Below, in pieces: positions 1 through 12,055 of a stretch of 64,000 nt of DNA. The notes under the pieces were generated by a model, which was not told where the DNA came from, did no database searches, and saw only the letters and a program-made list of their open reading frames with translations. The DNA is from Ailurus styani (taxonomy: Eukaryota; Chordata; Mammalia; Carnivora; Ailuridae): positions 1,397,384 through 1,461,383 of the forward strand of contig LNAC01000231.1 of NCBI GenBank assembly GCA_002007465.1, in the 5' to 3' direction. Numbering within the stretch: the first letter of the stretch is position 1; the number at the start of each line of letters is the position of its first letter. The translations under genes were made by a program, and so were the position numbers.

Positions 1-422
1 AATGTCTGTTTGGAACACCTTGAGGGAAACACCCAGATTAAGATGATTCACCAGGGTGTGCTTAGGAGATTCATATATCTTCTTATTCTCAAAATTATAA
101 GAAATGAGCTCTCAAATGTTTGAGTATCTCTCAAATGATTGATGTAATGAACAGCTAAGATAGAAATAGCCAAGCTCAAAGTTGTTCCAGCCACTGACAC
201 CTCTGGCCAGGAAGGTAGAATAATCCCAGCCTCCTGAATATTCTATTGACAAAAGTACTTCTCTTTAGAACATTAAGAATTGATTTCTAATAGAAAATTC
301 ACTTTGTTAATTATAATATGAATTATTCACAAGCATTTTCTGAGCACTTCATTATGTTCTCCATATATACGCAAGGTGTTACGTATCTCTATCATTCATT
401 CAGTGATTTATAAAAAGAGGAT
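1..422. other. AT-rich single-copy DNA, no gene seen
   Basis: I see no coding potential or recognisable repeat here. A MIR-like segment begins at about 423. Confidence 0.5.
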
Positions 423-525
423 TGTATGTCATAGTGGTTAAGACCATAGGCTCTGGAGTCAGAGCTTGATACAAAACTTACTTTTGCCCACTGCTGTAAA
501 AGTCTAATTTAAAATAAGTATATTA
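423..525 (+). repeat. MIR fragment (sense)
   Basis: The stretch 'catagtggttaagacc' followed by 'ggctctggagtcagag' matches the tRNA-like head of the MIR core-SINE family. The copy is short and worn, as expected for an element older than the placental radiation. Confidence 0.7.
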
Positions 526-601
526 AGTATTTAACCAGCTATTCTTTGCATAGTATATAGACAGTAACATAACCTAATGTTATTATCCCTACCAGATAGC
601 A

Positions 602-1370
602 TGTATTCAGTTTCCTGTTCTTACTCCAGCAAGTTATCACTAATTCTATAGCTTAAACCCATACAAGTTTACTATCTCACAGTTCTGGAGGTCAGAAGTT
701 CAAAATGGGTCTCACTGGGCTAAAATCAAGGGGTCAGTAGGTCTGCATTCCAACTGGAGGCTCTAGGGAAGAGTCCATTTTCATGCCTTTGCCAACTTAT
801 AGGGACCACATGCATTCCTTGGCTCATGGCCCCTCTCCATCTTCACAGCCAATGATAGACTAGTGAGTTTCTCACATCAAATCACTCTCTGATACTTCTG
901 CCTTCTTCTTCCACATTTAAGGGCCTTTGTGATCACATTACACTCACCTCAAAAATATCGGATATTTTCCTTGTTATTTTTTTATTTTTTTAAGATTTAT
1001 TTATTTATTTTAGAGAGAGAAAGGAGAGAGAGAGAGAGAGCGTGTGTGTGTGTGTGTGTGCATGCGTGTGTATGGGGAGAAGAGGTAGAAAGAAGCAGAC
1101 TCCCTGCTGAGTGGTGAGCCTTAACTCCTCTTGTTCTCAGGACCCTGAGATCATGACCTAAGCTGAAATCAAGAGTCGGTCACTAGACTGACTGAGCCAC
1201 CCAGGCACCCCAAATAATTTCCTTATGCTAAAGTTACTTGATTATTAGACTTAATTCAATCTACAATTTCTTTCTCCCTTGTTGTGAAATTATGCCAACA
1301 TAATTTATTCACAGATTTGAGGATTAGTTGGTGAGTATTACTGGGATGCTAGTATTCTGCTTACCATATA
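602..1370 (-). mobile_element. MaLR (MLT1-like) LTR, antisense, split by a SINE
   Basis: Read on the minus strand this is a MaLR-type LTR. On the plus strand it runs from TGTATTCAGTTTCCTG, through the diagnostic 'cagttctggaggtcagaag' and 'tctcactgggctaaaatcaa', to a right end at 'ctgcttaccata'. A CAN-SINE at 975-1211 interrupts it; LTR sequence resumes at 1212 with remnants of the 'cttaattcaat' and 'ttcacagatttgaggatta' blocks. No internal retroviral region is attached, so it is a solo LTR. The exact MLT1 subfamily is not resolved by eye. Confidence 0.7.
975..1211 (-). mobile_element. CAN-SINE (tRNA-Lys-derived), antisense
   Basis: The T-rich tail side and 'aagatttatttatttatttt' come first, and the element ends with the reversed tRNA-like head 'gactgagccacccaggcacccc'. 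The usual pyrimidine body has become a (GA)n(TG)n microsatellite at about 1015-1065. Near-identical ATTTCCTT-type flanks on both sides look like a target duplication. It lies inside the MaLR LTR and is therefore younger than it. Confidence 0.93.
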
Positions 1371-4300
1371 CTGAATAAACAATATTATTTAATTTACTAA
1401 CTATACTATTTTTTTAAAGTTAGGCATAATAAGAAAGACTGACATTTATAAGATCTCTTCTCAAAATAACCCAATGATACTAGGTAAACAAAGTCAACTA
1501 ACTACAAGTGTATTTTTCATTAAACATCTTTTTATCAATATTTTTACAAATAAAAATATTCCTGTAAACAATACTTGAATATAATTATAAATTATAGAAA
1601 TGTAGAAATATATGATGGTAGATAAATTTTCACTAAAAAATTCAAATTTTTTTACTTTTAAGGAGGAAGGATTAATGTTATTTTTAAAAGAAATTTTAAT
1701 TACTCTTTAAGAGTAAATCCCTGTGTTAGAAGCTAAGAAAGTTACAAAAGATATAAAAACTATATTTCTAGGAACTCTGTCTGATCTGCAAGAGAAGATA
1801 TTCATTTCTCAAACCAGTAAGTAGCAAAAGCATCAGTTTATGCTTAAGCACATTACATCTTTCAGGACCGCTTCCAGAATGAGATCAAGGTGGGATAAAG
1901 GTGTCAGAGACAAACAAGGATTTTTGGGCATGGCTGCCTAACAATTTCAACTCACTGCTTTTCCTTAAAACTGGTAAATATTATGGACTCATTTTTCTTG
2001 ACCAATCCTCATTCCAAAATGCACTTGCAATTATGTATATAATTTCTAAGTTTTCACTGACTCCTTGAAACCTAAACACAAACTCCAAAGATCCATGGCC
2101 TTGGGAAAAATATTTCTGTTCTGTTGGAGTGAGATATGACTAGATATGATTCGATATGACTAGATTGGTGAATAAAAGAATGGATTTCTAAAGATAAGGA
2201 AACAGCCAAAAGTGCCCAACCACTCCTCTATAATATGGCACATAATTCATGCTTAAAATCTGACTAGTTCTCCTATCTTCTTTCTCTTTCCAGTGCCTGG
2301 TGTTTTGGAGAGAAGTCTGAGCAATGTCAGTTGTATAGCACAAAGAAACGAGTCTGACTAAAACAGTGGAAGGAAATATATATAACCAGCATTGTATTTA
2401 TTTGATAGTCAAATCCCTTCCACTTAGAATGGTAGATTTCTAAGGCAGGATAAGTCTTTGCATTCACTACTTGCTTCTGACAAAACTAGATAAAGTGTAT
2501 TATTCTCTGCATTTTAAGTCACAAGACTAACACTTATTTCAAGAAGAAAATTAATGTCAAAGCCACAAAAAGAGAATTCAGAAATTTATACTCATACACT
2601 TTTATATTTCTGCCACTTTTTTGTTACAAGTAATTATAAAGTGATTTTTTTTTTTTTTAATCTGCAGGCCCATTGGAACAAGTCTGGCACTTCAGCATCT
2701 GGCTTAGAAAGCATATACAAAAACACTTTATTTTAGTTCCTCAAAAAATCATTTCATATCATGCAGCCCTTATCAAATTCCTTCTCTTAATTGTTCTCTG
2801 AATAGCACTCATCACAATAACAATGAAGTAAATAATTAAGTAATTAATTAAGATCTCCCTTTTCGATCCCCACAAGAATATGAATGAGCTCCATAAGGAA
2901 AGGGCGGTATCTGCCTTAGTTTGTGCTAAATATGCAATGTCTTATGCATTCATAGCAGCTCAGTGAAAAAAATAAGTGGTTAACTAAACTCTATATCCTT
3001 GAGATTCATCCTAGATTGATTCTGAATGGATTACCTCATTTTACTAAATGCTACTTCCAGTCTTCTCTTACTACCCTTGCATTTTGCTTCTGTCGCCTCT
3101 CTAGCTACAGGGTCCTGGTACTTAAACTACCCACACAGAAGTTTTGGGCGGTTTTGTTTGTTTGTTTGTTTTTGTTTTGTTTTGTTTTAACTTGACTCAG
3201 GTACAATCTTCTTTTTCTTAGAAATGATAGAATCTGGTAGATTTCTTCATAACCAGGCTCTGACTTGACCTTAGTCCTTACTCTGCAAACTGCCTTCATA
3301 TGCTGCCCAGAAGATGGCATATAGTTTACACAGCTTCTACTCTTAGGGTGGAGGTTGGATAACACATCTGACAGCTTATATGAAAATAATTACTGAAAAA
3401 AAAGTTAAATAGTTTATTAGTTGGAACTCCTGTGTTATTAGCACTATAAATTTAGTTAGATAAAGCAAGAAAATGAGAAAGAGAATTTATTATAAAGATA
3501 CAGCTACAATTCATTAATGCCCATGGACAGAAATGTAGGTTGGCTTTAGAGAAAAACTGAAATAGAAAAAGGGAAGACATCAAAACCCCAGAAAATTCCA
3601 TTTCTTCTCCTCTCCCCTTTGCTTCTCACTAAGTACTAACTTCATCCATTCATTTTTCACTGAAGGCCTCAAAGATACAGTGCAGAAAGATGTCCATTTT
3701 ACAGCATCCTAGGAATGCATTATATCCATTCAAGTGGTTCCCCTTGTTTCCAATTTTAATTTTAGAGCTCATATTTAAAATTCCAGGAAAATAATGTCAA
3801 TTAGATTGTCTTGATTCAGATAGCCACTACGTTAAAATAAACCATCACCAAAAAGAAAGAATCATATTGTGCCAACATGGCTCTCATGGACCCATCCCAA
3901 TGATGTTACAGATTAGCCAAATGGTGCGGTGGGGGCAGCCAGGAAGGAAGGAACTGGCTTCATTATAGAGGGAAATATGCAAGATGAGACAGTACTCTAA
4001 AATGTCTGCTATAAATATTCACCCATCTAGCAGAAAATAGTATTTAATGATTATCAGCTCTCTGGATTAGAGATTAATTCATTCATGTGTATTGAAGTGA
4101 GAGAAGGAACAATATAAAGATTAATAACTTTCACTGTATGAGAATTTAAATTTTGTAAGTAATGAAATATAACTGAAACAAAAAGGGAAACAGCAAACCA
4201 GGAAATGTTAACAAATAAATGATACCTCTCCCCCCAAAACTCTAGGTCATAAGGGAGTTCATACAAATTAGATAGAAGGCCCTAGCAAAGATTTTTTTTA

Positions 4301-5029
4301 ATTGGATATATGTTCTAAGATTCTTAATTCACAATAATTGTAGTCACAATCTTTACATCTCTGAAAGGAAAACTTAAAAATCAACACATACTTACTGAAT
4401 TACTCATTTATGGGGATGACTCATGTGACTATCGGTATATATATGTAAAGAGTTCTGGAAACCCCAAGTCAGATGACTACTTAGCAAGACTGCAATGTGA
4501 TTAAGACAAAGAGAACTATAAAATTATCACTAAAGAAAGCGGGTTCATCAAGCAATGTATATCAGCATGCAGCAAAGGCAAAGGAGACTGAGGACCAGAG
4601 TCACAGGGAGTCTCTAGCACTGTCCCCAGGGGAGAGGACTTCTAGTCAGCCGACAGGAACTTTCTCTGCTGCATAAGACGTGGTGCCCTAAAACTAAGTG
4701 GATAGCCACAACAGCATTTCATCTCCCATCATTTCAGAACAGGTGTACTCTAATCCTTGACAAACTCCTCAGGTCTCTTTGGAGAAGGCTACATTTTGTT
4801 GGTCGGGGTGCCAGAGTAGAGAGAGTTGCACCCAAAGAGATCTTCAGAGGAACTCCCTTCCCTCAAGTCCTTGGTTGAGTCCTGGTGAGTACAAATCTGT
4901 GAGGAAACAGAACAACCCACAAGGATTTGAAGGGAAAAGTCGCTAGGTTCTCACACGGCCAGAAATAATTCTCTCACAAACAACAGTGGAAAATAGGGCA
5001 TTGGGCAGAACACATAATGGTTGTTCCTT
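1371..5029. other. AT-rich single-copy DNA, no gene seen
   Basis: About 3.6 kb without a recognised gene or well-preserved repeat. Open frames are short (at most about 85 codons) and contain no familiar domain. A GTTT-rich run lies at 3157-3188. The segment from about 4540 may be the worn 5' part of the L1 that follows, but I cannot support that firmly. Confidence 0.45.
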
Positions 5030-6840
5030 AGCAGTGTGGCAAAATCAGCTGCTCTGATCCCGCCTACCAAAGATTAAACTCAACACCTAAAAGAACCAAT
5101 TTGTTTCCACATAATTTAATATGTCTTAGAACAAAGCTCAAAAACATTTATGGTAATGCAAAAAATGTCCAGCACTCAACACAGTAAAATTCACAAAATC
5201 TGTTCTCCAAAAATAAAAAGAACAGAAGAATAAGACTCATAATGAGGAGAAAAATATCAAAACTGACTCAAAATTATAAAGATGACAGAATTTGTAAACA
5301 AGGACATAAAACAGTTATCACAATTATGTGTTGTAATATGACCCACATGTTCAAATAACCACAGAAAGATTGAGCATTTTAAACAGAGACATGGGTAATA
5401 TGAAAACTACCTAAACCAAACTGGAGATGAAGACTACAATGTACAAATAAGCCTCAATCCTTACCTCAAATCATATATAAAAATTAACTTGAAATAGATC
5501 ATAGCCCTAAGTGTAAAAGTTAAGATTATAAAACTCTAAGATAAAACATGAGAAAGTCTTTGTGAACTTGGAGTACTATTTTTTATCATTTCTATGTACT
5601 ATTTTTAGGCAGTACATAAAAAACTAGAACATAAAAAAATTGGTGTTTGTACTTCACCAAAATTAAAAATGACTGCCCTTGGGGAGACCTTTACAAAAAT
5701 AAAAAAAGTAAGCCACAGACTAGGAGAAAACATTCAAAATATACATATCTGACAAAGGACTTGCTTCCAGAATATATAAAGACAACTTACAATTCAATAA
5801 TAAGAAAAATAACAAAATTATAAATGAGCAAAATATTTGAACTGATGCTTTACAAAACAAGATATATAAATTGCCAATAAGCATTTGAAAAATCACTAAT
5901 CAGGTGTGCCTGGGTGCTCAGTCAGTTAAGCATCTGACTTTTGATTTCACCTCAGGTCATGATCTCAGAGTTGTGGGATCCAGCCCCGTGTCAGACTCGT
6001 GCTCAGGATGGAGTCTGATTCTCCCTCCCTCTGCTCCTACCCCCTGCTCACACTCCATCTCTAAAATAAATAAAAACCTTAAATAATAATGGTAATCACT
6101 AATCAATAGGAAATGCAATTTAAAACCAATCAATGCCCAACAGAAATTGCTAGAATTAAAAAGTCAGACAATAGATAGTATTGGCAAGAATATGTAGCAA
6201 CGGTAACACTCATATGTTGCTGGTAGGAATAAAATTCTACAACCATTTGGAAAATATTTTGAGAGTTTCTTATAAGGTGAAATATCCACTTGACATTAGA
6301 ATCATTAATTCCATTCATAAGTATTTACCCATGAGAGTGAATAACAAGTGCTTATAAAAATCCATCATGATGATGGGTAAAGAAGATATGGTATATTCAT
6401 AGAATGGAATATTACTCAGCAGTGAAACAGAACCAACTACTGATACATGCAGCAACATGCATGGATTTCAGAAATACTACAGAGGAAATGAAACCAGACA
6501 CCAAATATTATATACCACACAATTTCATTGACATGAAATTCTAGAATAGTCAAATTTAATTCATAGCATTGGAAAGCAAAAATCAGTATTTGTTCGGGAA
6601 AAGTTGTAAGTGGAGTTATTGATTGTAAAGAGGCACAAGGTTATTTTTTGAATGAAGGAAATATTCTATATTTTGAGTTTTGTGGAGGTTACAATGTACA
6701 CATTTGCTGAAATTCATCAAATTATATATCAAATTCTCCAAAAATGGATGCATTTGTATACAAATTAATGCATTCAATTTTTTACTTTTCTTGAGACGAC
6801 AGATCTATATCATGGGAAATGGATAACACTTTTCCCACTG
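5030..6840 (+). mobile_element. Old L1 (ORF1-like part joined to ORF2 3' end and 3' UTR)
   Basis: The left part (about 5150-5450) resembles the old-L1/HAL1 ORF1 region: a 'tgtccagcactcaacac' block, then 'gacagaatttgtaaacaaggacat' and 'agattgagcattttaaacagagacatgg'. The right part switches to the 3' end of ORF2 ('ttaacttgaaatagatca', 'aaactctaagataaaacat') and the 3' UTR ('aatggaatattactcagcagtgaa', 'acatgcatggatttcag'). Most of ORF2 is absent, so the copy is internally deleted or HAL1-like. Stops are frequent, so no protein is made. A CAN-SINE at 5903-6093 is inserted in it. Confidence 0.75.
5903..6093 (+). mobile_element. CAN-SINE, sense, perfect 12-bp target duplication
   Basis: Head 'gtgtgcctgggtgctcagtc', a CT-rich body and an 'aaaataaataaaaacctt' tail. 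The 12 bases AATCACTAATCA occur at 5891-5902 and again at 6094-6105, a perfect L1-type target-site duplication. It sits inside the old L1. Confidence 0.96.
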
Positions 6841-6905
6841 CTCTACCCTTTGAAAGAAACAAAATAATGGATTGATAGCAAGATCAGAATAAAAAGTGGT
6901 AAACT

Positions 6906-7097
6906 GGGGTGCTTGGGTGGCTCAGTGAATTAAGCCTCTGCCTTCGGCTCAGGTCATGATCTCAGGGTCCTGGGATCAAGCTCCACCTCAGGCTCTCTGC
7001 TCGGTGGGGAGCCTGCTTCCCCCTCTCCCTCTGCCTGCCTCTCTGCCTACTTGTGATCTCTCTCTGCCAAGTAAATAAAATCTTCAAAAAAAAAAAT
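6906..7097 (+). mobile_element. CAN-SINE, sense, mustelid-like subfamily
   Basis: Complete copy: head 'ggggtgcttgggtggctcag', A/B-box region, CT-rich body with 'ctgcctgcctctctgcctac', AATAAA-like 'aataaaatctt' and a poly(A) tail. The flanks GTGGTAAACT at 6896-6905 and 7098-7107 are a perfect 10-bp target duplication. The body variant is the one I associate with mustelids. Confidence 0.96.
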
Positions 7098-8509
7098 GTG
7101 GTAAACTTCTGGAAATGGGTAAGAGTGAAATTATTTGTATCCCAAGTAAGTGTTCACAAAAAGACAACAACTGTGAAGAATTTTCTCAATAATTCTTCTT
7201 CACTTCACTGATAGTGAAGAAGATAACACTTTCTGTGGATACTCACTACCCTCTTTCCCCAGCCACTCTAGCTTGTCAATAGGCTCATGAACAAAATAGT
7301 TAAGCATCAGGGATAGAGGCTATGCATGGGTTTAAAAACATGGTCTTACCTTCAACAAGACTATTCCGGCTACCATTATTACTAAAAATCTTGCATGCCA
7401 TAAGCTAAGTCTGATCCTGATTTCCTTTTATGACACCATACCTAAGGGGATCAACTAGCCAGAACGACTACTCCACCTCTTTATGGAAGAGGAAGCAACA
7501 TGTTTCATAGGAATAAATGCAATAGATATGGATATGCCTTTGCTATCTGTTCTTTGAATCTAAAGGTTAATGGGATTTATGATTCTCCATCCTGAATCCC
7601 ACAAAACTTTGCTTTGGACCAAAGAACGTGTTTACCAGCAAAGAATGGGGAAAAGTTCAACCCCATGGAATCTATTGATCTTATCATGTACCACATCGCT
7701 TCAAGTTTCTTTGCCTGATACAATAGTGGAATACCCTATTAAATACCCAATTAGGGTGCTGGCTAGTAATACCTTGACCAGCTAAGTGCTGTTCTGTAAG
7801 ATTTTGTGTACATTTTGAACCAAGAATTGATTTTGTGTTATTTTTCTTAAAACTTGAAGACATGGATCAAAGAACCAAGATGTGGGAACAGGAGTGGTTC
7901 CTCTCACTGTTATCCTTAGGGGCCCAATCAGAAAATCTTTTCTCCCTTTTTACCATTATTAGTCTAGTGGAAAGAACAATGATTCTACTGAACTTGAAGT
8001 TTAAACTATCCTCTGTCACTGAACTCTTCACACCAAGAAGTCAATAGGCAAAGAAGGTTTTGCTGTACTAACTGGAGTGATTTATCCTGATTATCAAGGA
8101 TAAATAGAGTTGCTGCTATATACTAAAGGCAAAGAGTATTCAAGGAATCCTTTGGGTTGCATCTTAGTACTCATAGGTCCAGTGGAAATGGTTAATAAAA
8201 GAATGGAGCAACCCAAATAAACAGGGCCACTAAGTACTCCAGCCCTTTGAAAAGGAAGTGTTGCATCCCCACGTCAGGTAAAGAACCATGATCGGCTAAG
8301 GTGTTTACTGAGGGCAAATGGAATTGATAGTGAAAGAAGAAAATTATAAATACAAGGTATTGCTTCTTATTCAGTTGCAGAAATAAGGCATGTAGAAAGT
8401 AAGCTCCTTTCTTTTTCTGCTTTATGATATATATGTATTTGTGTACATCAACCAGTTTGTTTTCCAGGCTTCCTCTTCCTCTAATATAAAGTGCAATAGT
8501 AGAGATTAA

Positions 8510-8571
8510 CCTTATAGTTCAGAAAAAGTTATAAGAGGGTGCCTTATAGTTCAGAAAAAGTTATAAGAGGG
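8510..8571. repeat. Tandem 32-bp-period duplication at the SINE 5' junction
   Basis: The 30 bases at 8510-8539 recur exactly at 8542-8571, separated by 'tg'. The repeat unit contains the SINE target site, so the duplication spans the 5' insertion junction. Confidence 0.95.
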
Positions 8572-8773
8572 CTCAGTGGGTTAAAGCCTCTGCTTTTGGC
8601 TCAGGTCATGATCTCAGGGTCCTGGGATCGAGGCCCGCATCGGGCTCTCTGCTCAGCAGGGAGCCTGCTTCCTCCTCCCCCTGTCTCTCTGCCTGCCTCT
8701 CTGCCTACTTATAATCTCTCTCTCTGTGTCAAATAAATAAATAAAATCTTTAAAAAAAAAAGAAAGAAAAGAA
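8570..8773 (+). mobile_element. CAN-SINE with disturbed 5' head and three copies of its target site
   Basis: The body is a well-preserved mustelid-like CAN-SINE ('ctgcctgcctctctgccta', tail 'aaataaataaataaaatctt'). The head is abnormal: 'gggtgcc' at 8537-8543 is followed by a second copy of the target sequence before 'ggctcagtgggtt' resumes. The 17 bases AGAAAAAGTTATAAGAG occur at 8521-8537, 8553-8569 and 8774-8790. Confidence 0.93.
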
Positions 8774-9079
8774 AGAAAAAGTTATAAGAGATCAAAGGAA
8801 AATTCAAACCAAGTTTGAAAAAGAATGGACGTCACCCAGAGATACAGTGATTCATGGAAGTTTAAGTCTACACTTTGATGAAAGGGTACGTTGTGTATGG
8901 TCATATGTATATGTGGCTATATAATGCAGACTTACTTCATATCATATGGAAGCCTGAGGTTGGATGGCTGTTACTTTTGAAGGTAACATATGGGTAGAAG
9001 GTCATAAGCAGTTGCAGAAGTGACAAAGGGTGAACTAAGCCAGATTTGTGTTCAACTTCGCTTCACTCCTGTGCCTATT

Positions 9080-9430
9080 TGCTATGGACTGAACATTTGT
9101 GTCCACTCAAAATTTTTATGTTGAAACCCTAATCTGCAACGTGATAGTATTTGAAGATACAGCCTTTGGGAAAGAATTAGGATTAGATTAGGTTAAGAGA
9201 GTAGGGCCCTTATAAAAAGAGTCAGAGACATAAGAGCTGTCTCCCTGTCACATAAGGACACAGAATGGACATAACCATCTGTAAACCAGGAAAAGCTCAC
9301 TCACCAAACACTGGTTCTGCCAGCACCTTATTCTTGGACTTCCCAGCCTCCAAAGCTGTGAGAAATCAGTGTTTGCAGTTTGAGTCACCAACTCTATGGT
9401 ATTTTTGTTATAGCAGCCCCATCTAAGACA
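9080..9430 (+). mobile_element. Solo MaLR (MST/MLT1-like) LTR, sense
   Basis: It begins TGCTATGGACTGAACATTTG and ends 'tatagcagccccatctaagaca', the ends expected for a MaLR LTR. Internal landmarks include 'atgttgaaaccctaatctgc', 'gggcccttataaaaagag', 'aaggacacagaatgg' and 'cttggacttcccagcctcca'. Length is 351 bp. No internal region is attached. Clean 5-bp target duplications were not evident. Confidence 0.88.
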
Positions 9431-10418
9431 GCATTTTATCTTCCAGTGTGCTTCAAAGGAGAAGAACCTGAACCTCCATTTCCCAGACCCCAGGCCTGCT
9501 TTAACTGGATGGTTCCAGGTGAGTCTGCAAATGGTGAGCAAGCATTAAGATGCAGAAAGTAGCAGAAAAGAAAGTAGCATTCTTTTCTGACAGCAATTTA
9601 AAAAAGATGAGCAGACAGACATGAGACATAGTGAGAACTTCTAAATCATCCACTTTGGGTGCCTCAGGTAACGGAAACATTAGTAGCCATGTTTTGGAGA
9701 GGCTTAAGATTCACAGTAAAATCCAGATGAACTCTTGAGAATCCTCTCTAGGTCTACTGGTCAGGAGGACCAGCAGGTTGGCTTCCCTTACTTCCACTCC
9801 CCAGCCCTAAAATGGTTATGCCTATAATTCCTGGGACAAACCCCTACCTATTTGAATATCTAGAGAGAATTCTGATCTTCTGACTGAAATCTACAATACA
9901 GAAAAATACCTCAAGTTTGATATGTCCCAAAAAATGACTAAGGATTAACATTTTAGAAAATTCAAATACAAAGAAATAAACAACAAAAACCACACTTCTG
10001 GTGAAGCTATAGATCAGGATTTTTGCTATGTAATGATCCACTAAAAGGACCACTTATATGGGAAATAGAAGGGCTATTCCTATCTTAATTTACTATAAAA
10101 ATTATTCAAAAACATTTTATTTTGATTATGCATTTTTTTGTAGGAATTGGAGGAAAAGTAGTTCATCACAGGAGCATGAACTCAAAGCTTGAGTTGAATG
10201 AATGAACCATCACTTGGGTTCTTACTCTAAATCAGGATAATCTCCACAAGCAGATCTCACTCTGGTTTCAATTAATCTCATCAAATTCATTACCAGTGGG
10301 CTCATGTTACTATATACAGCCTACCATACCTGGTGTTATAACAACAGAATTGAAATATTTTATAAATTATGCATCATTTTAGATTATTGAAAACATGACA
10401 TTTAATATCAGAGGGCAT
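9431..10418. other. Single-copy DNA, no gene seen
   Basis: I see no recognisable gene or repeat. Short overlapping frames on both strands at 9,248-9,562 fall partly in the MaLR LTR and are not convincing. Confidence 0.4.
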
Positions 10419-10433
10419 TAAATGATGAATGAG

Positions 10434-10465
10434 TAAAAATAAATAATAAAATAAATAAAATAAAA
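10434..10465 (+). mobile_element. A-rich tail-only insertion flanked by perfect 15-bp repeats
   Basis: The 32 bases 10434-10465 consist only of A and T in an AAATAAATA-like pattern, the pattern of a CAN-SINE tail. They are bracketed by identical 15-mers TAAATGATGAATGAG at 10419-10433 and 10466-10480. This is what an extremely 5'-truncated SINE insertion with a target-site duplication would look like. A local tandem duplication with later microsatellite growth is the alternative. Confidence 0.7.
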
Positions 10466-10480
10466 TAAATGATGAATGAG

Positions 10481-11494
10481 TTAGTGCTAGAGGAAAACAA
10501 ATTCCAGGTTCCTGCTCCAAGAAACATTTCATGCCAGTGACTAAAATTTAGGGTTTTGTTTCAAAGTTAATCACGAAACTAATGCTGATTTAGAAGAGAT
10601 CTTTACGCATGCAACAGTAAAGGAAAACACCTCCGTGAGTAACCTGAATAAAACTCACTTCAAAGTAATAAAAAGTTCAAAATGTAGCTCTCTATGTTTG
10701 TGATTTTATGTTCAGCTTTAAAAAGATCACTCTTACTTAATAGAAAATACTTGTTATTGTCAAAAGAAACGTTATGGTCCATTAATGCTCCTGGTAAAAG
10801 CATTTAAATATTTCATTGTTACAGAGAACCCATCATTCAAATCACTGAATATTTATTCCCTTTTCATCTGTTAAAAACAAGGTTAAATTACAGAAGTTAT
10901 TCATTAAAGATCTATTTAGCCTATAAGAAGTAAATGAAGCTTTTCCAACTAAAAATAATCCTGGCCTCTTGCTACATTTTTAGCATGCTAGCAAATGACA
11001 TACTGATATGTGAAGAGCCAGACAGTTATAGTGAACCCAATGTGCTTTTGGCACAAAGTCAAACCAAGTTCTATCAGGCAACACTACTGCCTACTATATA
11101 ATGTGACACCTAACTCTATCAGTAACATCATATTCAACTTCCAGATAAGTTTTACTATCGACATGTTCCTCTTAGCATCAAGTGACAAGAGAATGTGTCC
11201 AGTAAAGAGTTCTGAACCTCAGACACACCAGAGGCATGACAACCTAATCTATGTTCAACTGAGCATTTTTGTCAACTGATAACAAATGTTACCAGTGACA
11301 ACCAGTTGTGGGAGAAGTTGATTCTAAGGCAATGGCAGAGGGCAGAATCCCTCTGATAGTTCTAGAACATATTACAATCCATCTGAAACAATGCATGAAC
11401 AAGTAGAAGAGCCAGAAAGTGATTAATAGCAGAGCAGAAAATGTAAGTTTGAGAATGACTGCACAAGCTATAACCTGCGAATGATCCCCAAAGT
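10481..11494. other. AT-rich single-copy DNA, no gene seen
   Basis: One 89-codon frame (11,010-11,279) has no recognisable family features and sits in ordinary AT-rich DNA. I treat it as chance. Confidence 0.45.
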
Positions 11495-11507
11495 AGCAGC
11501 ATTTTCT

Positions 11508-11718
11508 TTTCTTTTTTTTTAAAAGATTTTATTTATTTATTTGACAGGGAGAGAGAGATCAGATCACAAGTAGGCAGATGCAGACAGAGAGAGAGGAGGA
11601 GGAAACAGGCTCCCCACTGAGCAGAGAGCCCGATGCGGGCCTCGATCCCAGGACGCTGAGATCATGACCTAAGCTGAAGGCAGAGGCTTTAACCCACTGA
11701 GCCACCCAGGCGCCCTGC
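11508..11718 (-). mobile_element. CAN-SINE, antisense, perfect 13-bp target duplication
   Basis: Complete antisense copy from the T-rich tail to 'gagccacccaggcgccc', carrying the 'cacaagtaggcag' body variant. AGCAGCATTTTCT occurs at 11495-11507 and 11719-11731. Confidence 0.97.
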
Positions 11719-11849
11719 AGCAGCATTTTCTAAAGGACAGATATTGGTAGAGAAAATTGCCTGGGTATTTTCAGGACATATTGTTTAATTTCTTGAAAAT
11801 GTAATATGACTTATGAGAAAATAATGCTAGTCTCCATTTTCTGACACCC

Positions 11850-12055
11850 ACCAGATACCAGACATTGTATCATACCCTTTATTTCTTTAACATATTTAAT
11901 TCTGGTAACAATACTTCCAAATAGTCATTATTATCTTCATGTTTTAAATGAGTAAGGTGCAGGCGCTTAGCGACTTGCCCAAGATCACACAGCTAGCAAG
12001 TAGAAGAGCCAACATTTGATCCCAAATATATTTGGCTCAAAGTCCAAGCTTCTTT
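11850..12055 (-). repeat. MIR core-SINE, antisense
   Basis: The core is clear: 'cacacagctagcaagt' and 'gacttgcccaagatcac' are the reverse complement of the MIR core block, and 'attattatcttcatgttttaaatgag' is the reversed 'cctcatctgtaaaatgg' region. Confidence 0.88.

Larger units (their letters stand above)
7420..9060 (+). mobile_element. Decayed retroviral interior (ERVL/class III-like), non-coding
   Basis: Blocks such as 'gaatctaaaggttaatggga', 'aatggggaaaagttcaacc', 'aatagtggaatacccta' and 'ctggagtgatttatcctga' resemble a widespread mammalian class III retroviral interior that lies 3' of pol. There is no long open frame; the best are about 70 codons. No flanking LTR pair was recognised, unless the segment after the SINE (8,810-9,060) is LTR-derived. 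The assignment rests on remembered repeat similarity only. Confidence 0.45.
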
